This document shows positions 56,686 through 63,860 of a stretch of 64,000 bases of DNA, piece after piece. Origin of the DNA: Novosphingobium jiangmenense (GTDB taxonomy: Bacteria > Pseudomonadota > Alphaproteobacteria > Sphingomonadales > Sphingomonadaceae); contig NZ_JADQDC010000003.1 in assembly GCF_015694345.1 (NCBI RefSeq), forward strand, positions 307,665 through 371,664, read 5' to 3'. Within the stretch, counting starts at the first letter, position 1, and every line of letters starts with the position of its first letter. The notes under the pieces are model-generated. The model worked only from the letters and a program-made list of their open reading frames with translations, did no database searches and was not told the origin of the DNA. A program made the position numbers and the translations under genes.

Positions 56686-56816
56686 CGGCAATCGCTCCGA
56701 TCCGGCGCAAAAAAGGTTGCGGAATGATGTCCGGATGCGCCCCGGCCCCCGTCCGAACAACACGGACCAAAGGGCACGGACTGGAAAGCCGCCGAAAAGC
56801 GCGTATATGTGTACCC

Positions 56817-57407
56817 ATGTCCATAGCCGAGATGATCGCCTCCAGCCCGACGGCCGCCGTCATCAGCAATCCGCGTCTGCCGGACAACCCGATCATTGCC
56901 TGCAATGACGCGTTCGTCGAGTTGACCGGATACCCGCGTGAGGAGATCATCGGCCGCAACTGCCGCTTCCTGCGCGGACAAGGGACGGAGGACGACAAGG
57001 CCCGCATCCTGCGTGACGGGATCTTCCGCAAGCAGCCGGTGATGGTCGAGATCATCAACTACAAGAAGGACGGCACCCGCTTCCGCAACGCGGTCATGGT
57101 CGCGCCGATCTTCGATGCCGAAGGTGAGGTCGAATACTTCCTCGGCAGCCAGGTCGAATTGGCCGAGGAACAGGGCGCCGCCAACGACGCCCGCCGCAAC
57201 GGCGCCGCCGAACGCGTCGAACGCCTCAGCCGCCGCCAGAAGGAAATCCTCGTCCTCATGGCCGCAGGCAAGCTCAACAAGCAGATCGCCTACGAACTGG
57301 GCTTGAGCGAACGCACCGTAAAGATGCACCGCTCCGCCGTCCTCAAGGGCCTCGACGTCAAGACCAGCGCCGACGCCATCCGCGTCGCCATCGAAGCCGG
57401 CTTCTGA
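56817..57407 (+). CDS. Blue-light LOV-HTH (LuxR-type) transcriptional regulator
   Basis: This 196-aa photoreceptor resembles EL222 of Erythrobacter litoralis. The LOV domain (about 1-120) holds the flavin-adduct Cys49 in GRNCRFLRGQGTEDD, NYKKDGTRFRNAVMVAPIFD and EVEYFLGSQVEL. A LuxR helix-turn-helix follows at about 133-192: LSRRQKEILVLMAAGKLNKQ, IAYELGLSERTVKMHRSAVL. Light should break LOV-HTH contact and allow dimer binding to DNA. The ATG at 56817 is chosen. Its targets are unknown; folE is divergent from it. Confidence 0.92.
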   Translation: MSIAEMIASSPTAAVISNPRLPDNPIIACNDAFVELTGYPREEIIGRNCRFLRGQGTEDDKARILRDGIFRKQPVMVEIINYKKDGTRFRNAVMVAPIFDAEGEVEYFLGSQVELAEEQGAANDARRNGAAERVERLSRRQKEILVLMAAGKLNKQIAYELGLSERTVKMHRSAVLKGLDVKTSADAIRVAIEAGF

Positions 57408-57840
57408 CCCGAGGCTGACGGGCCGGCCCTCGCGTCACGACGCGGGGCTAGCCGTCCGGGCAGGCAACCACGAGAGCCACGCACCCTCGCGGCCCTCGGC
57501 CCTCAAGGCTCCAAGCCCCAAGTCCCCAAGCGCCAACGCTCCAAACCCTCCACCGTCACCCCGGGCTCCCGCTTCTTGGGGCATGCGCTCGTCGGCCACC
57601 AAGCAATTGGAAATCCAGCCAGTCGCTCAAGTTACCGGGAATGTCGAAGATTGGAGACGGCGGTCCAGCGCGATCGGCTTTCAACATACCAACTTCGGCC
57701 AAGACGAGTCGATCGCTTGTCTGGCCGACCGCATAAACGATCGAGTGAGACAGGCCCGTTGCAGTCTAGGCCGTACTAAGATAGCCGACATGTCAGCCAT
57801 ACGGCATGGCGGGTGCCTACAAGCCGAGAGGAAAATTCTG
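57408..57840. other. 433-bp junction region before the foreign island
   Basis: The left part (to about 57570) is C-rich and repetitive (CTCCAAGCCCCAAGTCCCCA) and contains CCGTCACCCCGGG, the start of a REP-like palindrome that also occurs near 63860. From about 57600 the base composition falls towards that of the island. The reading frame is open upstream of the 57841 gene to 57583, but the translation resembles no family. No tRNA is seen. Confidence 0.45.
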
Positions 57841-59055
57841 ATGACCCCGCTTACGGATGACGAGCTAATCGGGCTAATTGATGATGTTGAAAGTGATCGA
57901 GCGGAACGGAAGGCTGCTTGGGCGGGAAGTGCTCCGGAGAAGGGGCGACAGGCGGTCTGTGCGTTCGCCAATGATCTTCCAAACCACAATGCGCCGGGTG
58001 TACTCTTCATAGGAGTCAAGGACGACGGGACGTTTCCTGACACAAATTTCGAGGTCACGGACCAGTTGCTTCAGACATTGGCGGACATCAAGACCGACGG
58101 CAAAATTACTCCGCCGCCCACTTTGACCGTTGCGAAGCGAAATCTACGCGGACGAGATGTCGCTGTGGTCACCGTCTGGCCTTCGGATGCACCCCCTGTT
58201 CGGCTAGAGGGTCGCGTTTGGATCAGAACTGGCCCGCGGCGTGACCAAGCGACCGCTCAGGACGAGCGGATTCTTGTCGAAAAGCGTCGCTACAGAGACC
58301 GCTCCTTCGATGCCCATCCAGTTTCCGGCGCGTCACTTGAAGAGCTAAGTAGGTCGTATTTCGAGAATGAATATCTTCCACAAGCTGTCGCGCGCGACGT
58401 CTTGGAGTTGAATGGCCGTAGTTATGAGGAGCGCTTATCTTCGCTAGGTATGATCGCTGGGGTGGAGGACCCCTATCCAACAGTTGCGGGACTGATGACC
58501 TTAGGCACATCTCCTCGGACTTGGATTCCCTCCTTCTATGTTCAGTTTCTAAGGATCGACGGCAGCGAATGGGGCGATCCCGTTATTGACGAACAGGAAA
58601 TCGATGGAAACTTTGACACGATGCTGCGCCGAGTCGACGATAAGCTGAGAGCTCATACGGTGGTCTCTGTCGACTTCGCATCCGGCACGACCACAGAAGT
58701 GCGTAAATCAAACTATCCGCTTAGCGCACTTCAACAGCTTGTTCGAAACGCAATCATGCATCGGACTTACGACGGCACCAATGCTCCCGTTCGCGTCTAT
58801 TGGTTCAACGACCGTATCGAGATTAGCAACCCCGGCGGCCCCTACGGTTCGGTGACCGTAGAGAATTTCGGACGCCCTGGGATCAACGATTACCGTAACC
58901 CGGTGATTGCCGGGGTTCTGAAGGTTCTTGGCTTTGTCCAACGCTTCGGATTCGGGATCGCTGAAGCTAGGCGGGCGTTGGACGCAAACGGAAATCCGCC
59001 GTTGGAGTATCAGGTGCAACAGGCTAATGTACTTGCAATTGTACGGACTGTTTGA
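57841..59055 (+). CDS. AlbA_2/Schlafen-type protein with C-terminal GHKL ATPase-like domain
   Basis: This is a 404-aa protein. The AlbA_2 (Schlafen) domain at about 10-115 has E17-x4-E22-x-K24 and the signature GVLFIGVKDDGTFP (Asp61). The C-terminal HATPase_c_4-like domain at about 260-400 has SALQQLVRNAIMHRTYDG, RIEISNPGGPYGSVTVE and FVQRFGFGIAEARRAL. Related proteins are often annotated as ATP-binding or transcriptional regulators. GAGAGGA precedes the ATG. Its GC content is low (28 of the first 60 bases by hand), against about 65 percent nearby. Its stop overlaps the ParA-like gene. Confidence 0.8.
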   Translation: MTPLTDDELIGLIDDVESDRAERKAAWAGSAPEKGRQAVCAFANDLPNHNAPGVLFIGVKDDGTFPDTNFEVTDQLLQTLADIKTDGKITPPPTLTVAKRNLRGRDVAVVTVWPSDAPPVRLEGRVWIRTGPRRDQATAQDERILVEKRRYRDRSFDAHPVSGASLEELSRSYFENEYLPQAVARDVLELNGRSYEERLSSLGMIAGVEDPYPTVAGLMTLGTSPRTWIPSFYVQFLRIDGSEWGDPVIDEQEIDGNFDTMLRRVDDKLRAHTVVSVDFASGTTTEVRKSNYPLSALQQLVRNAIMHRTYDGTNAPVRVYWFNDRIEISNPGGPYGSVTVENFGRPGINDYRNPVIAGVLKVLGFVQRFGFGIAEARRALDANGNPPLEYQVQQANVLAIVRTV

Positions 59056-60065
59056 TGGCTATGACGCCTGTACTGACATTTTTCAATAACAAGGGCGGCG
59101 TTGGCAAGACGTCACTAGTCTTCCACCTTGCTTGGATGTTTGCCGAGATGGGCAAACGTGTGGTCGCAATTGATCTCGATCCACAAGCCAATCTGACTTC
59201 GGCTTTCCTTTCGGAGGACACCCTCGAGGAGATATGGGATCCTCAAGTCAGCAACGGCCGCGCCACTACGATTTACAAGTGCATCCAGCCCTTAACCAAG
59301 GTCGGAGACCTCCTCTCTCCGGTCACCCAGCATATTTCAGGCAGGCTGCACCTAGTGCCCGGGGACCTCGCTCTCGCGGGGTTCGAGGATCAGCTTTCGT
59401 CGGCTTGGACCGAGGCCATGGGGTCAAATCAAGACAGCTTGTACAGGCCCTTTCGCCTCCTTACAGCATTTTGGCAGGTCGGCCAGCTCGCCGCCGCCAT
59501 GCATTCCGCTGATATCGTTTTGGCTGACGTTGGGCCGAACTTGGGAGCGATCAACCGATCGGCTTTAATCGGCACAGACCATGTAGTTATTCCTTTGGCG
59601 GCGGACCTATTTTCACTTCAGGGACTTAGGAACCTTGGCCCCACCCTCACTGGATGGCGCGCAGACTGGAGCCGCCGTCTCCAGAATTGGCAGAACCCTG
59701 ACTTTGGGCTACCAGAAGGTCGGATGAGGCCAGAGGGATATGTGCTACTGCAGCATATGGAGCGATTGTCGCGGCCGGTTCGAGCATACGAAAAATGGGT
59801 CAAGCGGATCCCCGAGACCTATCGTGAGACGATCCTAAGAGGTCAGCAGCCTCTCCCACTTATGCCGGGCTCCCAAGATCCAAACTGTCTGGCGCGCCTA
59901 AAGCACTATCGAAGCTTGGCGCCTATGGCCCAAGAAAGCCGTAAGCCGATTTTTCACCTGACTTCAGCGGACGGGGCAATCGGGAGTCATTCTCAAGCGG
60001 TTAAGGACGCGTGGGATGACTTTCATCAACTGGCATCAAGGATCGCATTCCGCATTGCCCTGTGA
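59055..60065 (+). CDS. ParA/MinD-type ATPase of the island
   Basis: This 336-aa P-loop ATPase has the deviant Walker A FNNKGGVGKTSLVFHLAWMF (KGGVGKT at 13-19), the A' motif VVAIDLDPQANLTSAFL and Walker B ADIVLADVGPNLGAINRSAL, then HVVIPLAADLFSLQGLRNL. The C-terminal half, with an insertion rich in Arg and Trp around 195-260, is not typical of plasmid partition proteins. No parB, parS-like repeats or replication gene is nearby, so a partition role is unlikely. It is coupled to the AlbA_2 gene by TGATG and shares its low GC content. Confidence 0.82.
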   Translation: MAMTPVLTFFNNKGGVGKTSLVFHLAWMFAEMGKRVVAIDLDPQANLTSAFLSEDTLEEIWDPQVSNGRATTIYKCIQPLTKVGDLLSPVTQHISGRLHLVPGDLALAGFEDQLSSAWTEAMGSNQDSLYRPFRLLTAFWQVGQLAAAMHSADIVLADVGPNLGAINRSALIGTDHVVIPLAADLFSLQGLRNLGPTLTGWRADWSRRLQNWQNPDFGLPEGRMRPEGYVLLQHMERLSRPVRAYEKWVKRIPETYRETILRGQQPLPLMPGSQDPNCLARLKHYRSLAPMAQESRKPIFHLTSADGAIGSHSQAVKDAWDDFHQLASRIAFRIAL

Positions 60066-60253
60066 CAGAGGTGCAAGTCGAAGTCACTTCCGATGGCGGC
60101 TTCCGTCAAATGTGATGTTCTCCGAATTCGATCTGAATTAATGCTTTAAGTATCGGCTACCGGCTGCCCGTCCTCAAAGGCAGCAGCCACGGCCATGCGG
60201 ACCGAAGCCGAAACGCCACGTCTCCACTCCCTACCCCGGACGCACCACCACCC

Positions 60254-61228
60254 CTAATGATGCAACGCCCGCGCGCCTTCGATGCGGATTTCGCACCAGA
60301 CGCCGGCTGCATCGAAGTTCAGCTCCGCGCCGTCGAGGCCCGGCTGGGGCATCAGCAGCTTCATGCCGATGCCCTCGTGGGTCGGCGGGGTGACCGGGGG
60401 GCCGCCCTTTTCGGCCCACAGCATGTAGAGCGTCGATCCGCTCGGGCCGATGAACCAGCTCAGTTCCACGTGCCCGCGCTCGCCCGAGAGTGCGCCGTAC
60501 TTGACCGCGTTGGTGCACAGCTCGTGCAGCGCCATGATCAGCGGGATGCAGCTGCCCGCCGGCAGCAGGCACGGCTCGCCGCTCAGGCGGATGCGGCCGT
60601 CGCGGTCGAACGGGGCCACCGTGTCGCGCACCATCTGCGGCAGGCGGCCTTCCGCCTCCGCGCCGATCTGCAGCAGGTCGCTTGCCGCGGCCAGCCCCTC
60701 GATGCGCAGGCTGAACTCCTTGTAGAAGTCCATCGCCGAGGTCGCCCTCGGCCCGCGCGAGGCCAGCGCCTGGATCAGCGTCAGCATGTTGCGCACGCGG
60801 TGGCGCAACTCGCGGTTGTAGTTTTCCTGCTGGACGTTGACCTCGGCAATGCGCTGCATGGTCTGCCGCAGCATGCCGCCGATGATCACCGTCAGCCCGC
60901 CCGAGAACACGAACAGCGCGAAGAACAGCAGGCGCAGGCCGTCCACTTCCTTGAACCACAGCTCGCCGCCGAACAGCCGCTGCGCCAGCAGCGCCGCGAT
61001 CACGGTATAGGCGAGGGCATAGGGCAGTTCGAGCGCGAGCGAGGCGATCAGCAGGGTCGGCCAGTAGGTCACGAACGGCCGGCCGAGCGCGCCGTTGTCG
61101 AGCATCATGCGCAGCACCGTCGGCACGATCAGCAGCACCGCCATCCACAGCAGGGATTCGATCGGTGACCGCCTGCGGTTCACCAGCGCCCGCACGATAA
61201 GTGCCTGACGCGTATCGCCAAGTGCCAC
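60254..61228 (-). CDS. HWE-type membrane sensor histidine kinase
   Basis: This 324-aa kinase has four or so hydrophobic segments between residues 25 and 130 as a membrane sensor, then an HWE/HisKA_2 dimerisation domain. The phospho-acceptor His lies in YNRELRHRVRNMLTLIQALA. The ATPase N-box is IMALHELCTNAVKYGALSGE, and LDGAELNFDAAG is near the end. No response regulator is adjacent; in alphaproteobacteria such kinases often feed PhyR in the general stress response. The GTG start at 61228 is preceded by GGGGGGAGA. Confidence 0.87.
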   Translation of the reverse strand: MALGDTRQALIVRALVNRRRSPIESLLWMAVLLIVPTVLRMMLDNGALGRPFVTYWPTLLIASLALELPYALAYTVIAALLAQRLFGGELWFKEVDGLRLLFFALFVFSGGLTVIIGGMLRQTMQRIAEVNVQQENYNRELRHRVRNMLTLIQALASRGPRATSAMDFYKEFSLRIEGLAAASDLLQIGAEAEGRLPQMVRDTVAPFDRDGRIRLSGEPCLLPAGSCIPLIMALHELCTNAVKYGALSGERGHVELSWFIGPSGSTLYMLWAEKGGPPVTPPTHEGIGMKLLMPQPGLDGAELNFDAAGVWCEIRIEGARALHH

Positions 61229-61333
61229 GCTCTCCCCCCGTCCGCCTGCGACCGGCTTTGTCCACGGATTGGTCCGCTTTGGTGGATACTAGGCCCTGCG
61301 CCAGGGCAAGTCCAAGTAAATCAGGGAATTTAC

Positions 61334-61750
61334 CTATGCGGGGACTGCGTTAACCCTCGCATCGTCACATGTGGGAGGGTCGTCGAACGGGGGCGCCGGC
61401 ACCCGCGTCGGTGCGGTCAGTCGCAGCACGTCGGCCAGCGCGATCACCTCTGCCACGGCCTGCGCCTCGTCCGGGCGGAGCCCCGAGAAGTCGGGCAGGA
61501 ACGCGCGGCAGGCCTGCAGCAGGTTCCCGGGCGAGCGCTCGAGCTCGGAACGGTAGGCTTCCAGCGTGCGGCACCCGTCGATCTCGGCCCAGGCGATGCC
61601 GCTGGGCGAGGGGCGTTCGTGATAGGCCCACAGGGCGCGGATCGCCCGCTCCACCGCCACCTGCGCCTGCTCGACCACCGCCGCCCCCGAGGCGCGGGCC
61701 TTGAGGCGTTGGCGGTAGCGACGCTGGCGTTCGGCGTTGGAAAGCGGCAT
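61334..61750 (-). CDS. Hypothetical protein with basic N-terminus
   Basis: This 138-aa protein begins MPLSNAERQRRYRQRLKARA, a basic helix often seen at the start of small hypothetical proteins near phage or DNA-processing genes. The middle has RALWAYHERPSPSGIAWAEI and a Leu/Ala-rich helix, EAQAVAEVIALADVLRL, and the tail is Pro-rich. No known domain is recognised. It is transcribed away from ligA. Confidence 0.6.
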   Translation of the reverse strand: MPLSNAERQRRYRQRLKARASGAAVVEQAQVAVERAIRALWAYHERPSPSGIAWAEIDGCRTLEAYRSELERSPGNLLQACRAFLPDFSGLRPDEAQAVAEVIALADVLRLTAPTRVPAPPFDDPPTCDDARVNAVPA

Positions 61751-61916
61751 GCCCTTGATTCTACGCGTTAACCCAATCCGATCATACTCCGTTACGTTAC
61801 TTACCCCGCCGGCAACGCTCTTTGACCTGCGTCAAGGCGAGGATTGTATGTGTTGCATATGATTTTCCCCATGAGCCGCACGCGAGTCGGCCACCTGCCA
61901 TCGGGAGATCAGATGT

Positions 61917-62309
61917 ATGGAACACCACCCCGACCCCACTGCCCGCGAACAGGCCCTGCGCCGCACCATCCCGCTGTTCGACGGCGCCTCCGCCACGCGC
62001 GGCTATGAACTCAACGCCATGTGCTTCTCGTTCAACGACAAGGCCAACCGCGACGCCTTCCTCGCCGACGAGGACGCCTATTGCGCGAAGTTCCACCTCA
62101 CCCCCGAACAGCGCAAGGCCGTCGCCGACCGCGACGTCCTCGCCATGCTCGATGCCGGCGGCAACGTCTATTACCTCGCCAAGCTCGCCGGCATCTTCGG
62201 CCTCGGCGTGCAGGACCTCGGCGCCCTGCAGACCGGCATGACGGTCGACGCCTTCAAGGCCATGCTGGTCGAATGGGCCGACAGGATCCCCACCAAGGAG
62301 TGTGCATGA
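61917..62309 (+). CDS. ligA: Protocatechuate 4,5-dioxygenase alpha subunit (LigA-like)
   Basis: This 130-aa small subunit of a class III extradiol dioxygenase covers the active-site mouth of LigB. Family features include GYELNAMCFSFNDKANRDAF, LTPEQRKAVADRDVLAMLDA and GGNVYYLAKLAGIFGLGVQD. The ATG at 61917 follows GGGAGA. Its stop overlaps the ligB start (ATGATG). No other lig genes of the 4,5-cleavage pathway lie within the window, which ends 2 kb downstream. Confidence 0.9.
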   Translation: MEHHPDPTAREQALRRTIPLFDGASATRGYELNAMCFSFNDKANRDAFLADEDAYCAKFHLTPEQRKAVADRDVLAMLDAGGNVYYLAKLAGIFGLGVQDLGALQTGMTVDAFKAMLVEWADRIPTKECA

Positions 62310-63151
62310 TGGCCAATATCATCGGCGGCTATTTCACCAGCCACGTCCCCGGCATCGGCGGCGCGATCATGCGCGGCGATCAGGACACGCCCTACTGGAA
62401 GCCATTCTTCGCCGGCTTCCCCCCCATCCGCGAATGGCTGGCGCAAGCCAGGCCCGATGTCGCCGTCGTCTTCTCCAACGACCACGGCCTCAACTTCTTC
62501 CTCGACAAGATGCCGACGTTCGCCGTCGGCGCGGCCCCGTCCTACGACAATGCCGACGAGGGCTGGGGCCTGCCCGTCTACAAGAGCTTCGAGGGCCATC
62601 CCGCGCTCTCGTGGCACCTGATCGACAGCCTGGTGCGTGACGAGTTCGACATCACCACCTGCCAGCAGATGCTGGTCGACCACGCCGTGTCGATCCCGTT
62701 CGAACTGGCATATCCAGGTGTCGAAAGCTGGCCGCTCAAGCTCATCCCCATCGCCATCAACACCGTGCAGTACCCGCTGCCGAGCCCGAAGCGCTGCCTT
62801 GCGCTGGGCCGAGCCGTCCACCGCGCCCTGCAATCGTGGGGCGGGGACGAGCGCGTGCTGATCTGCGGCACCGGCGGCCTCTCGCACCAGCTGGACGGCC
62901 CCCGCGCCGGCTTCATGAACCCCGACTACGACATGTTCTGCCTCGACAACCTCGCCGCCAACCCGGACGCGCTGACCGGCCACACCGCCGAGGAAGTTGC
63001 CGAACTGGCCGGCACGCAGGGCGTCGAAATCCTCAACTGGATCGCCGCACGCGGAGCCATGGGCGATCTTGCCATGACCGAGGTCAGCCGCAACTACCAC
63101 ATCCCGATCAGCAACACCGCCGCCGCCAGCCTCCTGCTGGAACCGGCCTAA
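62306..63151 (+). CDS. ligB: Protocatechuate 4,5-dioxygenase beta subunit (LigB-like)
   Basis: This 281-aa catalytic subunit splits the ring of protocatechuate or a related catechol next to the hydroxyls. The Fe(II) ligands should be the N-terminal His in FTSHVPGIGGA, the His in VVFSNDHGLNFF (possibly the base) and a downstream Glu; the catalytic His is expected in GTGGLSHQLDGPRAGF. NIIGGYFTSHVP matches LigB starts. AAGGAG is 5 bases before ATG 62306; ATG 62309 is also possible. The true substrate could be protocatechuate, gallate or a methylgallate. Confidence 0.9.
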   Translation: MMANIIGGYFTSHVPGIGGAIMRGDQDTPYWKPFFAGFPPIREWLAQARPDVAVVFSNDHGLNFFLDKMPTFAVGAAPSYDNADEGWGLPVYKSFEGHPALSWHLIDSLVRDEFDITTCQQMLVDHAVSIPFELAYPGVESWPLKLIPIAINTVQYPLPSPKRCLALGRAVHRALQSWGGDERVLICGTGGLSHQLDGPRAGFMNPDYDMFCLDNLAANPDALTGHTAEEVAELAGTQGVEILNWIAARGAMGDLAMTEVSRNYHIPISNTAAASLLLEPA

Positions 63152-63546
63152 CCCCTCCGCCGCGTCTTGCGCACCGCCTTCGCCGGAGCCTTGCGCTTCG
63201 GCGGAGGCGCGGCCTTGGGCTGGCTCTCCGGCCAGGCATCGACGATCGCCGCCTTCACCACCTCGCGCCCCTGCAGCGCCAGCGCCTCGTCATGCCCGGC
63301 GAGATACTGCGCCACCACATCGCGCACCTGGCCCGCACTGACATCATCCGGAACCTTCGGCGGCCGCTCAGCCGAGCGAAACCCGTCAAGCACCCCGATC
63401 ACATAGGACAGGCACATCGCCCGATCGACCGGCGCCTTGGCCGAGCACGCCTCCTGCAACTGCTCCCCGCTCATCCATTCGGCACGGGCAGGGGAGGGGA
63501 GAAGGACAACAGCGGCAAGGGCGGGAAGGTAGCGGATCAAGGCCAT
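63148..63546 (-). CDS. Rap1a/Tai-family protein with basic C-terminal tail
   Basis: This 132-aa protein has a signal peptide (LIRYLPALAAVVLLPSPARA) and a Rap1a/Tai-like domain, EWMSGEQLQEACSAKAP then AMCLSYVIGVLDGFRSA, with the paired cysteines and the YxxGxxDG pattern of the family. Family members include immunity proteins against Tae/Ssp amidase effectors of type VI secretion. The tail PKRKAPAKAVRKTRRRG is strongly basic. No effector gene adjoins it. It overlaps ligB by 4 bp tail to tail. Confidence 0.78.
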   Translation of the reverse strand: MALIRYLPALAAVVLLPSPARAEWMSGEQLQEACSAKAPVDRAMCLSYVIGVLDGFRSAERPPKVPDDVSAGQVRDVVAQYLAGHDEALALQGREVVKAAIVDAWPESQPKAAPPPKRKAPAKAVRKTRRRG

Positions 63547-63860
63547 TGCAACTCCACAGGCGTCTGCTGGCCAAACCCGCGTGATGCCGTTTTTGATCCG
63601 GCGAACCAAGGGCGCCCCAAGATCCTCCCCTTTTTCACCGCAGGTGCAAAAGGGGCGGTGGCAGCGCGCAGCGCTGACGGAGGGGTAAAAGACCCTGCCC
63701 CCTCCACCCCCGCCTACGGCGGCGGTCCCCCTTCCCATTTGCACCTGCGGTGAAAACGGGGAGGATCAACGGCAGCTATCGGCCCATCGGCTTCAAAAGC
63801 CGCTGTTCGGGAAACGATGCCATAGCTGCCATCTTTACATGATGCCCCACACCTCTTCCG
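63547..63860. other. Intergenic region upstream of the Rap1a/Tai gene
   Basis: 314 bp without a credible gene. It contains the 30-bp inverted-repeat element at 63621-63767 and, at its right end, the palindrome next to the IS30 end. Confidence 0.5.
63621..63767. repeat. Element bounded by 30-bp inverted repeats
   Basis: The left arm, 63621-63650, begins GATCCTCCCC and ends CAGGTGCAAA. The right arm, 63738-63767, is its reverse complement with one mismatch. The 87 bp between are GC-rich with smaller hairpins (GGCGGTGG and CCACC runs, CGCCTACGGCG). It is non-coding. It looks like a MITE or BIME-type repeat. Confidence 0.75.

Noticed and set aside
57583..57840. N-terminal extension of the AlbA_2 gene by 86 codons
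   Set aside because: The frame is open but the translation matches nothing in the family, and a good GAGAGGA site precedes ATG 57841.
59055..60065. Plasmid or chromosomal parA partition gene
   Set aside because: The ATPase has no parB partner, no parS-like repeats and no replication gene nearby, and it is coupled to an AlbA_2 gene instead.
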